In this document: positions 1 through 40,337 of the stretch, one piece after another
Position numbering within the stretch: the first letter of the stretch is position 1
Layout: each line of letters begins with the position of its first letter
NCBI GenBank assembly: GCA_032173965.1
Contig: JAVUNC010000019.1
Span: forward strand, 5,456,501-5,520,500
Length of the DNA: 64,000 nt
Reading direction: 5' to 3'
Source of the DNA: Sitta carolinensis
Taxonomy: Eukaryota > Chordata > Aves > Passeriformes > Sittidae
Made by a program: the position numbers and the translations under genes
The notes under the pieces: generated by a model
The model's input: the letters and a program-made list of their open reading frames with translations, nothing else
Told to the model about the DNA's origin: nothing
Database searches by the model: none

Positions 1-54
1 CAAATGAGCAAACTTGATTTGGGTTTTCTCCCCCCCACCCCACCCCGGTCTCAT

Positions 55-60
55 TTTATT
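55..60 (-). terminator. Candidate distal poly(A) signal of WDR26
   Basis: TTTATT on the plus strand is AATAAA on the transcript. It is followed downstream (positions 51-24) by a G-rich tract containing GGGGTGGGGTGGGGGGG, the kind of element often found after cleavage sites. No transcript data support it here. Confidence 0.5.
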
Positions 61-2240
61 GTCTGTGCACAAAAAGTATTGGTACTTTTCAACCCACACA
101 GCGTGGATATGCAATGTGCTGGAAATGGTTTAGGCTGCTCTCTCATCTCCAGGCTGGGATGGTACTCATTGCTACATCTCTAAAGGCAGCTGCTGTGGGA
201 CTGGGTAGTGTGGCAAAGTGCAGATGAATCTCACCTTTCTGTGCTGCCTGCTCTTGGCCCCCGAGATGCAGAGAGGCTGCCATGAGACACTGGCAGCAGG
301 GCCACCTGCCTGGAGCTGGCCTCTACATGGCATGGCTGCACCAGGACACCAGCAGAGAGATCCCACATGTGCTTCTGCCTCACTCAGCTTCTAAACCCCT
401 CAAGTGTCCTTCAGAGGGACAAGCCAAGTCCAGAAGAGAGGGGCAGTGTTTTGGCAGAGGTCCTACGTTTTAATTCCTAACTGCACTGCCCTGGAAAGCA
501 GGCATCAGCCCACACACCCCCCAGCTGTAGCAGGGAAGGATCTCACTCTGGTTGGTTATGGCCACCACATCAGAAATGCCTGAATGTGCCTATGAGACTT
601 TCAATCTACACCTGAGGTTTGATCCAGCCTTCACCTCCTGCCAAAGTTCCCACTTTAATTCCACTAGTACATAGTGACAGACCATTGTATGACACACTTA
701 GAGACATCAAAACCATTATTCCCCTTACTCTCTCTAAACCATGCTTGGTACTAGACTAAATTCCAAAGATTCACATGCTGGCATTGCTTATGAATTATAC
801 CATGTTCTGAACATGTAAAACACTTCTACAATTTAATCTTTACAATTTAGGTAATTAATTTTTCCTTAGACCCCAAGGTTTACCTTACTCAAATTTGACC
901 ATAGGAACTTGTCAACTTGTTTTCCTGCAACATTAAGGCCACAGGCCTGACTCACACTGTTTGAACTGGGAAGGGAAATAAAGAGCTTCCTCCAGAACTC
1001 ACTAAAGAAATAAGGAACTGATGTATCATCATAGTTTACACATATACTCTCAGTGCTGTGAAACAGTATTTGCTATCAAAGCATTCACCTTAGTTTTAAG
1101 GCTGAACATTAAGTTCCTACCTGGTTTTGGAGGTATTAGAAGACTCATAGGTCAGATTCAGGGCTGATCTCAACCACAGTATCAGAATCTTAGCTCATGC
1201 TTAAAGTTTGCACACAAGGCAAGACAAACACACACCACCTGATGGCTGGAATCTAAAAGAAAACAGAAATCTAACCTGCTAACCTTTGTTTCTCTGGGAA
1301 ACACCACATTCCCATTCATCAAAGTGGCTACACTTTTCTTCCCAGGAATTCCAGCAAACCTTCCCCCACCCTTCTTCCACACGTGACTAATAAGGACACT
1401 AAATCATTATCTCATGAAAGGATAAGTGCCACACTTCTGCTCACACGACTCCTGGTGGCATGCCCTTCCCTGCTCCTCCTTTACTTCACAGCAGTACCAA
1501 CAGTACCTTTCCACCCAAGGTGGCAAAAGGGAATCCAGTGCCATCTCACAATGGATTTGCGTGTAGTGCAGAAGCACAGAGATGCCAGGCCATCTGTTTA
1601 TGTCAAAAAGAATAAATATTTAAATTATAAATGTCTCTGTTTTTTCTTAACACGGGACATTAGTGGAACTACTCCTAGACATGTCAAGATGTTCATGGCA
1701 CCAGCTTGCAACAAGGTCTGGAAAAGGCATTTAAATCTGCAAACTTAAAAGTATAGTCTCAACAACAAAATCTGTCCACTCTTGTTTATCAAATAAAGAA
1801 AAAACTTCCATCATAATACAAGTGTTTAATTATGATTTGTACGTAAATTACTTATACAAAGTGTTGACTTTGTGAAGAAAGGACTCCTTCAACACATTCT
1901 TCCCTCAGAGTGTAGTCTACCTTTTACACCAGCATTGTTGCATATATTTATGTAATTAAAAAAACCAAAGATCTCTTCTTGTTTCAACTCTTAGACTGGT
2001 GGTGCAGTCTGAATGCTTTTTTTTTCCTAACTAATACAGTTTCTCTGTTAAGATGGACAGTGAATTCCTCCATCTGAAACAAGCTTTACTGCCTACATAA
2101 ATCTCCTTCCAGCCACTGCTTTTAATTGAGTCTCAGGACACTCCAGAAAAGCATCAGTGATACCGTGTTTCACGACACTTCTTGCATGGTTTTATAATTC
2201 CAAATGTATACAAATGAAGTCATTTTAATCCTATAAATAA

Positions 2241-2246
2241 TTTATT
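2241..2246 (-). terminator. Candidate proximal poly(A) signal of WDR26
   Basis: TTTATT on the plus strand gives AATAAA on the transcript about 680 bases after the stop codon. It lies in very AT-rich sequence, so a chance match is possible. If used, it would give a short 3' UTR. Confidence 0.3.
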
Positions 2247-2922
2247 TTTAAAAAATTGTGCTGTTAACCCCTTTGCAGGGCAACGAGCTATGTGAAAAGT
2301 ACAAAACTTTTTGTCAAATGTGATACTGAGAGTGCTTTTGACATAGTTCATTGGTTTATCCTCTCAATTGATAGATATACTGCGCAACGGGCAAGGCTAG
2401 AATCCATGAACCAAGCTGCAAAGATCTCAAGCTAAGTAAGGCGGAGAGAGACTTGAGAAACAAGAGAAGGAAATACTTTCCTATCCAATGTATACTCTTC
2501 AGACTAAAGCACTCTTTCTATCAAGCCTTCTAAACTGTTAAATAAAGTGTTCCAAACAAGCATTTAAACTTCATTACACAGAAGAGCAACAAGAACAGTA
2601 GCCTGCCAGACAAAAAGGCAGGAGGGAAAAATATATATACTGAGTTCAATGGTTAGCCTGAATGTAGCACAGTTCTTCACAACCGATGGGGGGGTAATTT
2701 CAACACGGTGTCCAACAAAGTTCTAAAGACGTGCTTCATCTCGACTGGTTACTATGAAGCAAAGGTGGTAAATGTTTGGCCCCAACCGGGCTTCAGAAAT
2801 GGTTCTTTTTCATGACGAGCATGTCTGTCCAGCTATCAATCATGTTTGTTTGCACCAAATCCCAAGCCATTTAAAATACGACTAATTAAGTTAAACTGAA
2901 GTCGTCTGCTCCACATTCGCCA

Positions 2923-30505
<27,583 letters not shown>

Positions 30506-31214
30506 GGCGCTGCTGGCGATGCCGCCGCTGCTGCTGCTGCCTCTGAGCGGGGCGGCGGCGGGGGCGAGCCCGGCGGGCACCGAGTGGGACTGGGACGAGG
30601 TGAGGCCTGCTCTGCCCGCGGAAGCCCCGGGCTCTCCTGCTCCCTCCACCGCCGCCGCCGGGGAGGCCCGGGCTTTCTTCCGCGGGGGCGGGGAGGCTCC
30701 GCCGGTGTCCGAGTCGGAGGAGGAGGAAGCGGAGGCCAGAGTTTCCTCGCCGAGAGCGGCCGTGGTGGGAAGCCGGGGGGGCGAGGAGGGGAGGCGGCGG
30801 GGGCGAGGGGAGGCGGAGCGGGGCCCTGCGCCCGCCGGGGGTCCCGGAGGCAGCGCCGCCGCCCGCTCGGGGCTCCCTCTGGCGATGGCGGCCGCCGCTG
30901 CCCTGAGCCCCCGCCCGGCAGCCCCAGGCGCCCGGCCCGCTCCGCTCGCTGCCCGCCGGGTTTGTCTCCTCTCAGCCCAGCTGCACCTAATGGAGTCCGG
31001 GCCGGGACGTCACAGGAAATTCCTGCACTGCCCCCTACACACACTTCCGCCGCCCGGGGCCGCGGTGGGCTCGGCCCCACGGCTGCTGAGGGGCGGCGGC
31101 GGGCCGGCCCCCGGCGGGCACGGGGACGCCCCAGCGGCAGCGCCCGGGTCACCGCCCGCCCGCGCGGGGTCCCGCGGCCGCCGTGGGCGTCGTGCCCGAG
31201 GGGCTGCCGGGGGT

Positions 31215-31232
31215 CCCGGGCACGTGCCCGGG
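31215..31232. promoter_or_regulatory. Perfect 18-bp palindrome centred on an E-box
   Basis: CCCGGGCACGTGCCCGGG is its own reverse complement. The central CACGTG is the canonical site for MYC/MAX, USF and CLOCK-type bHLH factors. It lies about 710 bases upstream of the WDR26 ATG, inside the CpG island. Binding is inference. Confidence 0.6.
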
Positions 31233-31408
31233 CTGTGCCGGGGCCCAGGGGCGAGCCGAGGGCGGCCGCTGCCCCGACGGGTCCCGGTGGGACCGGCCGG
31301 CCCTGTGACACCGTGCAGGTGACCGGGTTGTTTCCGACCTCAGGTGCAATTTGGATAGGGAGAAATGGGTGCAAGCTGAAAGAGCGGGGGGAAATAGGTT
31401 GGGTGCGC

Positions 31409-31618
31409 GGAAGAAATTATTTTATGTGAGAGTGATGGGACACTGGAAGGGGTTGCCCAGCGGGGTTTGGATGGCCCAGCACTGGTGGTGTTCAAAGCCA
31501 GGCTGGATGGGGCTTTGAGCAGCCTGGTCTAGTGGAAGGTGTCCCAGCCCATGGCAGGGGTGTTTGGAAAGGGGATGGCCTTTAAGGTCCCTTCCAGCCC
31601 TGGTTCTATGGTTCTGTG
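31409..31618 (+). mobile_element. CR1 LINE 3' fragment
   Basis: Matches the familiar avian CR1 tail: GACACTGG...GGTTGCCCAG, then GGCTGGATGGGGCTTTGAGC, CCTGGTCTAGTGGAAGGTG, CCATGGCAGGGG and GGTCCCTTCCAGCCC, ending in two short TTCTATG/TTCTGTG-type repeats. It is 5'-truncated, as is usual for CR1, and has no coding capacity. It sits just beyond the right edge of the WDR26 CpG island. Confidence 0.93.
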
Positions 31619-31639
31619 TTTGGAGGTTTTTTAAAAAGG

Positions 31640-34600
31640 AAAATGCTTAATGGAGTCGTATCCTGGTGTTGCACAGGTTGGTTTTTGGGAGGTTTCAGAC
31701 CTGCTGACGGTCTTGTCTTTTGTAGTCACTGCATGCCCTGGCATACAAAAAGGGGGGAAATGGCACTTTTTCTGTAACCTTGAGAGCTGGGGCACATTTG
31801 TCAGGACGGGCTGGTGGAAGACAGTGGGAATTTTAAGGGTCCCAGTCTCTGCCCTGTGGTTTCTCTCTGCTAGCCCTCCTATGTGGTGGAAGGCAAATTC
31901 AAATCCTTGAGCCAAGCCTCTGGTCAAAAGTCATGAGATGAGTGAAATCTTGGTCTTTAAAAATAGCATCTTGAAATAATATGTTTTATGTTATTTGGTT
32001 TAGAGCCTAGAATTTTTATCTTTGGTATGCTCGAACTTTTCTCCAAAACCCAAAGGGAAATAACAAAACCTTTTTTTTCCTTATTGAAAGCTGCGTTTAA
32101 TTATCTTCCCCTTCAGAAGCTGAGATTTTAGGAGTACTGGCTTAGGTTAAACTAAGTTTGAAACACAGTGCTTTGTTCTGAGTGGAACTTTGAAAAGGTC
32201 CAGCTGAGGGAAACCACAGGCCTGAGACCAGTGGAGAGCTCCATGGAGGGACAAAATGCATGAACGGAGTGAAAACAGAGAAGGAGATGAGACCTCATGG
32301 AGGCCTGGCCAGCTAAAGTAGATACCTTGGCCCTGTTTAGAGGCTGCAGAAGATATTTGGCTAATAACAGCCAAAGCACTCTGACGCCAGAGGGAGAGGT
32401 TGGAAAGAGCTTTGTCCCTGACCTCTGCCCAGGTGAGGCTGTAGGGTTAAATTCAACATGGGTCTTGCAGAAAGGGGAATGTTGATTTTGTGTTTTTAGC
32501 TCACCAGCCATTGCTGGAGAACACAGGAATTGTGTTTTAGCCACTTCACTGCTGTATATGCTCTCATTTCCATTATTCTGTGTTTTCAGCATTCTTGAGC
32601 TCTTTCTTGGTCTTCCCCAGGTGCCATCACTGGATCCATAATTCAAAGGCTTGGGTAAAGATGACAGGAGTAGTTACAGAGAGCAGCACAGACCCTGTGA
32701 AGGCACCTGAAAGTGAACTTTAAGGATCAAGGCCAGGTTTTCAGGAAGGTAAAGTTGCTCATCATTCTTTCCTGCCCTGTGCCTCAGTGTCCAGGGATGG
32801 TAAAACCCTTTCCCACCATCTATTCCTGTCATACTTTGTCACCTCAGGCTTTCCTAGTCATAGAGGTGGTTTTTACTTCCCCTAGGCTTTCCCTAGTCAC
32901 CAGGAGGGGATCTTGGAAGACAGGTCTGGGGCTGGCACAGTCACAGGAAAAAGAGAACTGTGAAAGGGGTAATGGCACCATGCTTTGTCAGTTTTTCATC
33001 AGCTAAGCCCTGATTTGGATCTGATTCTATCCTGCAGCCAGATGAGAGAGGGAAAATTTAATAATCCAAATAAATGTGCAGCTTTTTGAGCAATTAGAGA
33101 ATCAACTGGTAAATACAAAACCTGTCTCACTTTTGATAGATGACTCTATTAATATAACAGAAGTATGAGTTCATCATATTCAGGCATCTTTGAAGTTTCT
33201 CAAAAGTGGAGAATTAATGCAACAATTCAACTATTAAAAACGACAAACTTATAACGCCCAGAAGAGGAATTTTGAAGAGAAATTTTGGCAACCTGAAATA
33301 CAGTTGTAGTACCAGCCATGTTACTGAAGCAGAGGTGTAATGCTTAACTGTGCAGAATATGTATAATTCTGACTATATTGTAATTCAGACAACTTCCTAT
33401 TGTATAGATCCACATCTTTAATTGAAAAAATGTTGCAGAAATACTTCTTATTTATTGTGATAGTTTAGAAAACAGAAAAGACCAATCACTGCCTGTTAAA
33501 AACAACCAATGAAATTACCAACATAGAATATTTTGAACTAGTGGTATCTTTTAAGTGTAAGAAACCTGTCTTGGGCTATTCTAGACTAAATACAAATGCT
33601 TGAAAAGCAAGAAACGCTTCCATTTTCTAGGTCTGGAAAGTCAAAAAAAGAAATAACAACCCTTGAATGTATTGTTTATGAGCTGGCTAGAGCTAATAAT
33701 CTTTGGCTAATTTAGGGTGGTTTTTTTTACTTTTTTTTCCCCCACCATTTTGTTTTAGAGGAGGATGGAGCTCATAGTCCAGATCTGAATAATAGGAAGG
33801 AACTCTCATTAAGGGCCTGGGTTATTTGATAATAACCATGTGAGGCTGCTTCAGCAGAGCTGTAATACTACAAAACATTAGAGAAAATCCTGGAGAGATA
33901 GATTAGCAGTCAAAACTGCATGCTGAAGGTAATTAATTGTTTGATTCCCTGTCAAGTGTGTATACTTTCCCTTTTCTTCTGCACCAAATTTGAGGTTACT
34001 GGAAACAAACCAACTAACAACAAAGAACAAAGGAAGAAAGAATAATTTAGAACAATCACATTTTCCACAGTACCAGCTAAATAAATGCTTGAACAGGTAC
34101 CTTGGGTATGCTTGCACCTTCCAAAAAATGAGATAAGGATGAAAGATAAGCACCTTCCTTAAACAGCATTTCTAGAAAACATTCAGGAGATAGTAAGCAA
34201 GTGTCACTAGTCTGAGTTCCATCACTTCATGCAGAGGAGGATGGTCAGTATTTTAGTAGAGGAGTAGAATATGGAAAGCAAAAACCTGGCTGGAGTTGCA
34301 ACTGGTGAACATGAGGGGCAACATAAAGAGCTTCTACGAGTGAATTGGCAGCAAAAGGGAGACAAAGGAAAATGTAGGCTTGCTGCAGGACTTGGTGATT
34401 AAACTGTCCATAAAGGTCAAGGAAGGAAAGGCTCCTTTCATCTTGGACTTTGCTGGGAAAAAACCCTTCCACATCTCCAAGCTTCTGTAGCTGGTAGCAG
34501 GGTGTGGGCAGAGGAGGGAAACTACCCACAGAAGGTCCACTCTCTCAAACTGGGTGTGTACAACTGTGCTGGACCACATGACACTCATTTGAGTGTTGAG

Positions 34601-34980
34601 GGAGCTGGCCAGTTTTATTTTGTGCTCACACCCTGTGACATGTGAAAGTCCATGGCATTTTAATGGCTGCAGGTTACTGAACAAAGACTGATGTTACACA
34701 TTTAAGTTCAGTTGAGTCTGACCCAGTGTTAGTGACTTTGGGCTTACTGAGCCCAGGGAAGGTAGAGGATGCCATTCAAGCTTGTCTTCATGAGGGCTTT
34801 TGGTGGACTTCCTCATAACCTTATAACTGGGGGGATGTGGGTGGGGTGGGCAGACTGTGTGTGTGAAAAACTGGCTGTATCCCCAGGCTTGAAGGTTGTG
34901 TCTCATTGGTTTGAAGTCTTGACTTGACCCCATTGGGAGGGGTCAGGTGCCAATACTGGAACAAGTCCTGTTTGACAAGG
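31640..34980. other. Intergenic sequence, nothing recognised
   Basis: AT-rich single-copy-looking sequence upstream of WDR26. Reading frames (for example 32152-32646, minus) have no known domains and no supporting splice structure. Confidence 0.6.
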
Positions 34981-34984
34981 TCAC

Positions 34985-35670
34985 GGTGCAGGGGGTGGTA
35001 CAGACTGCACCCTCAGCAAGTTTTCAGCTGATCCCCTTGCCAAGCTGGGGAGGCCACCAGTCAGAGCAGGCTTGCCAAGCTGCAGGAGCGAGCCAGTGAG
35101 AGCCTTGTGTTGGTCAACAGAGACAAGGGCAAAGTCCTGAATGTGGGACAGACTATCCTCATAGGACACACAGGCTGAGAACCAGCTGGCTTGGAAGTAG
35201 CCCAGCAGAAAAGGGCCTGGACATCCTGGTGGACAAAAGAAGTTCCTCATGGGATTTCAACACCTGCAGGGCTGCATTGTCCATATACCCAGCAGATAGG
35301 AGCTCTGTGTGCAGCACTGGTGAGGCCACACTGGACACTCACTGTCCAGTTTGGGAACAGCCAGTTCAGCAGAGGCTGCTGAGGTGGTAGGGGCTGGAGC
35401 ACATGCTGTGTGAGGAACTGGGTTTGGCTACAGCAGGATCTGATTACAATGTGCACCTTCCCAGGGAGAATTATAGGGAAGATGGCACAAGGCTTCTCTC
35501 TGAGGTGGTCACCAAGAGGATGAGAGACAAAAGTGAGAAGCTGCATCCAAAGATATTCCAATTGTGTGTAAGAAAACAAAAGTTCAAAGTGAGAGTGGCC
35601 AAGTAGCAGAACACTGCCTGAGTGGCTGTGATTTTCCATCCTTGGAAACAAGACTAGACAGGAAAAACTT
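34985..35670 (+). mobile_element. CR1 LINE fragment, older and lacking the 3' end
   Basis: Diverged CR1 ORF2-end and tail signatures appear in order: AGCAGAAAAGGGCCTGGACA with CATCCTGGTGGACAA, GCACTGGTGAGGCCACACTG, CTGTCCAGTTTGGG, GGGGCTGGAGCACATG, GAGGAACTGGGTTTG, GGTGGTCACCAAGAGGATGA and CCATCCTTGG. Frames are broken. The terminal octamer repeats are absent. Confidence 0.8.
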
Positions 35671-38600
35671 TGAGCAACCTAATTTATCTTTTAAGATAGC
35701 TGTGGAGGGAGCAGGAGGTTGAACCAGTGACCTGCAAAATATCTTGCCCAACTTTAATTTGGCTGTAATTATAAATATAATTTCTACAGGACTTCCCTTG
35801 TGTAAGGGGGGAACAGTATTGGGACTGGATAAACATGGTATCCTCGGGGGTTACTGGTATTATATCCCAAAGCTTCAGTCATCATGTTGCTTTGTAGCTG
35901 AATTTGCATGGTGAGGATAAGGGCAGTAGTGCTATTGTTGCAACCTAATTAAATATTAGGTAATTACACAGTGTCTTCTGTCCACCAAAGTCATGTGCAT
36001 ACACTGATGTTGACCTCTGCACTCTCCTGGGTAAGCACAGTGTGGTGTGGTCACAAAAATAAATGTCAGAAAGAGCTGAGGATCCCATGTGGTACAGTAC
36101 GTCCTGTTTAATACAGGGTGTGTCATGTTATCACATGGTCAGTGCAGTTTCTCATAGGAAGAGCACACATGGCATGGTTTCCCCTGTATTTCCGTTGCCA
36201 TAGGTGTCTTTCTGGATGTGCAGGAAGCGGTGTATTGGGAGAACTCAGAGTTCCCTGTAAGGACAGAAAAAACATGCATGTGCAAGGGGGGTGCTGCTGG
36301 GTTGGTACTTACTGTGCAACTTCTCTGAGCAGGACAATATTGCATATGCTGTGAATCTGGCATGTCAGACTTGCTTTGCATGCAGGATTTATCTGTCTGG
36401 GACTATCCTACGTATCACCTTGCAAAATATGTCTTTGTATCCTGTGATGTATCAGGCATTTTCAGATTTATCCAGAAGTTAACGTGTAGCCAGGATTTGG
36501 AAAGACAGTGAGCCACCATGTCAGTGCTTCAATGGATTGCAACAGACAGAATAACAGCGTGCTGGGATTTTTCCTTTTATTTTCTCCACATCTCGATAGG
36601 TGTAAATGTTCACTCTAACACTTATGAAATCCTCTTCTGACCACTGTGTGCAGCAGGAGCTGGGAGATATTCTGCAGAAAAACCAATCACTGATTTTATT
36701 CCATGGAGGTTCCCAAGCTTGTTGTTTCTTGTGGTCTCTGTTCCTTAATATCAGCGTGTCAATTTACTCTCCAGGTCTCAGATGGATTATCAGTGTTTTT
36801 ATGTGAGATGAGATTTGTCCTGCTATTGTTGCAGTACTTTTCCTCCTTGAGGGCTGCTCCCCTGCCTTTTATTTTGTGCTGGCTCTCAAGGCAATTGTTA
36901 TTTCAGGCTTGTTAATTGTGTCTGCCAACTCTTACATAGCTCCTAGAGCCTAACCCTGAGTGGGGTGACACACCAGTTTCTATTGCCTATCCTTGGAATT
37001 AGGACCTGTCTCTCCCAGAATGACATGTACACTTGGCCTTTCTCTAGGCAGCTGCAATGAGCACTCACACCTGGGACTAAGCATTCAAGACCAGGCATGT
37101 AGACTGTAGTATCTCATATCCACTCTGGAATGGGCAGAGGGGAAATTATTACGTAATTACCAGAAGATTACATCTTAACAGTAAGCTTGTGAATAGTTCT
37201 TTGGAGCCCTGGAATTATTTACTAATTTTTTCCCCTTCTTAATCAGGAATATATGGTTTTCCAAGTCCGTGTTTAGAAAAGCAAGTGAACCAGACCCTCC
37301 TTGCTTTGGGCAAGAGATTAAAGGCTAGTGTCACAAGAATGTAATTGCACTGTTTAAGTGCCCCTTATTTTAAGGGAAATTGTTAGTTTTTCTTGTAACT
37401 GTAACTTTACTTAAAATGTAGCTTCCTGTACAAGCTCCTCCTTTCTTGTTGGTGCATAGTATTTACATCAGAAATAAAAAGCCACAAAATTAGATAAAAG
37501 ATTCCTTTGTGTGATTCCATACATTTATGTGGTAAAAAGTCTTTACCACTTCATCTGATGTTTTCTGGTACATCAGCTCTGGCACTTACTCTCAGACTTA
37601 AGACCTCAGGAAGTTTCAAATACCTACCCTGATAAAGACCCCAAGACACCAGTATTAGTCCAGCACAAAAATGCTTTTTCTGCATGCTTGAAAAAGGGTT
37701 CTGTTCCAGACCTAGACTGGCCTGAGATGCTGGAGTGGGCAAGAGCATTGCATGGTACTGAAGACTGATCACTCAGGCTTTCAGGAGGGTACTCCTGCAG
37801 GACACAAGTTCTGTCTGGGGCTAACACCAGGCAGTAAGATGTTAAATCCATCTGATCCAATAACCTTTAAACACTACATTTTGTTTTCCAGAAGAGTTTC
37901 TTCAGATCCTTTTCCAAAGGCTCTTAGTATCAGAAAGTTTAGATTTTTTTGTCTTTGACTAATGTATTTGGGTCTTTTGTACTAAACCAACCTGATTTCT
38001 CCAATTGGAAGTGCAACATTCACCAAATTTTCTATACTGCTTGGAGGTTTTTTGGAGAGGGTACAACCTGTGGAATGCAGGCAGAGATAGTTTTTTACTG
38101 AGACATATTTGGAACAACTAATATATCTTATTTGAATATTTGCCTCATAAATAATACAATGATTTCAAATACATGCAGATTAAACCTTTATGCTTTTGTG
38201 GCTTCTCTCTTAAAGAGTGCCAGGAAGGTTTCTGAAGCATGGTGTGGTGGGTAGGATTTACTGACATGCATTTGGTTGCATTACTCATCACCAGTTGGAC
38301 TAATGGGCAGGACACCCTAGATATTGTCATTCCTATTTTTATCCAACAGGACAAGTAGATACAAGAGACACAATTACATCTGTAGAATTTCTGAGGTAGT
38401 TCCTCATTTTCTATAAATACCAACACCTTCTTTGTCAGTATTTAATAGCTTTTCTTCTGCATGCCACATCTGAGAGAGGAGTGTGTCAGTGCTGGGAGGC
38501 ATGGTGGGCAGTAGTTCCAGCTGGAAGGAGGAAAGGGGAGTTCTGTGAAATTAGCATCAAAAGCTTGGTCTTTTAAATATTTCAGGGACATAGACATACT

Positions 38601-40260
38601 TCTGTGGGCAGTATTGTTTACTGTGTTTTCACAGTTGGAACCTGGTTTAATGAATTATAACAAATCTGTCACCTTGGAGTAACTAATTATATTGCACACT
38701 GTGGCCTTTCAAAACCTCACAAATGCATCCTGAAATGAACTCAAGCTTTCAGTCCTAAAAGACACAGACTCCTCTCCCTGAAGCTAAAAGAATACCCATG
38801 TGTTGTTAGGAGTCCCCTGCCAAAGATGTGCAGTGCCACAGACACAGCTGAACAGAACTAATTTCATTTTGCTAAGAGCATTGACACAAATGCAAAGTAG
38901 GTAGCTTGTTAAATCTGCTTTGCTGTTATTATTGTTAACAACAGTGTTAGCAGGAAAACCTTGATGGAACTTCCTTTTTGAGAAACATAGTTCATGTCAT
39001 TAGTCTAGCCTGACTTTGTGCATCTCTAAGTTAAGCAGTTGGCCCAAGCTATTTTTCTAGGCTTCCTCTGGAGAGGTAGAGGCAGCCACAAAGATGATTC
39101 ATCGCAGAGCTTTATCACAGGATGGGCTGTGTCACTTTCTGGTGTCTGGCAGTGACACTGTGGGAGCCTAGCCCAGCCACTTTAGAGTACATCACTAACG
39201 CGTAGGTGAGTAGAGATAGAAGAGGTGAATTCTGGCCTACATTCTACCCCTGTGATTGTGAATTTGGAAATTCAAACAGTGTCATCCTGGCTGAGAGATG
39301 TTGTGGCAGAGGAGCACTTACTCCTGTGTTAGTGGGAGGCCAGCCTGTGGCTCGTGGCGGGTGGAGCTGGTGATGTGATGTGATGGAGGGACTACCATCA
39401 CATCCCTTCCTGGTCATCTGCCATCATCCCTCCTCGAGGTCATAATGGCTCCTAAGACTCAGCTGGGGGAGGGAACCAGCCAGACAGGGATGTTCAGGCC
39501 AGTATTGACAGGTCACCTGAAGAAGCAGGAGATCTCCAAGGATGTTAGCAGGAGGGATCCCAGGATGACCTTTGGGGATCTCTGGGGGTCTAGACCTACC
39601 ACATCTTGCCTTGAAGCTGCTCCCACAGCTGTCCATCCTCTTGATTCTTCAGGGAATGTGTCTTGTGACTCGGGCCTAGCTAGAGCCCATGTGCAGTTCA
39701 TTAGATAGTAAAGGGTCGTCACTGATGCTTAATTAGTTTTGTTACTTTAAAAATATGCACACTATCATTTTTATTTGTCATTACATTGGATTTCTCTTAG
39801 TCCAGATCAGGCTGAAAATTTTTCTTTCAGTTTTTTCCAAGGTTTTCATGGGGAGAAAAGAGGATCGTATTGTTCTGAGTGACACTGGCATGCAAATAAA
39901 TAACACTGAAACTTGGAAGAGTGTTAATTAAAAATTATTACAACCTGACTGACCTGACTTGGCATCATGGTATCTTGCCAAACTGGCTCTTTATTCTTAC
40001 GCGTGTCTGATTTGTGTTTGTGGTGTGAAGCTAATGAGCTCATGGAATTGTTTGGCCTAATCCTGCTCTCTTTGCACTGCAGAAGTTTTATGTGAGAAGG
40101 AACAAGGAATATCAAATTGAGGTTCACTGGGTATGACTCATAGTGATTAACCCAAGTAATATTTTGTATAGATTGCTATTTTAATAAATGCAGGTAGAGG
40201 ACATATTGACCTGGTGTTTACCTAAACGAGATTTACATTGTTTTAAGACTGGCTTACACC

Positions 40261-40268
40261 TGTGTGTG

Positions 40269-40314
<46 letters not shown>

Positions 40315-40337
40315 ATATATATAATATATATAATACC
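40261..40337. repeat. Compound (TG)(CA)(TA) microsatellite
   Basis: A TG run, a longer CA run, then TATATA and imperfect ATATATA units, 77 bases in all. Likely length-polymorphic. Confidence 0.95.

Larger units (their letters stand above)
40..2922 (-). other. WDR26: WDR26 3' UTR
   Basis: An AT-rich, non-coding stretch follows the WDR26 stop with no splice signals I can support. The end is set from the distal AATAAA at 55-60, so it is approximate. The several reading frames in this stretch are short and have no recognisable protein. A shorter UTR ending near 2225 is possible through an internal signal. Confidence 0.6.

Noticed and set aside
1383..1748. 121-codon plus-strand frame
   Set aside because: Antisense to the WDR26 3' UTR, no recognisable protein, AT-rich chance frame.
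32152..32646. 164-codon minus-strand frame
   Set aside because: No family resemblance and overlapped by another equally open frame; treated as chance.
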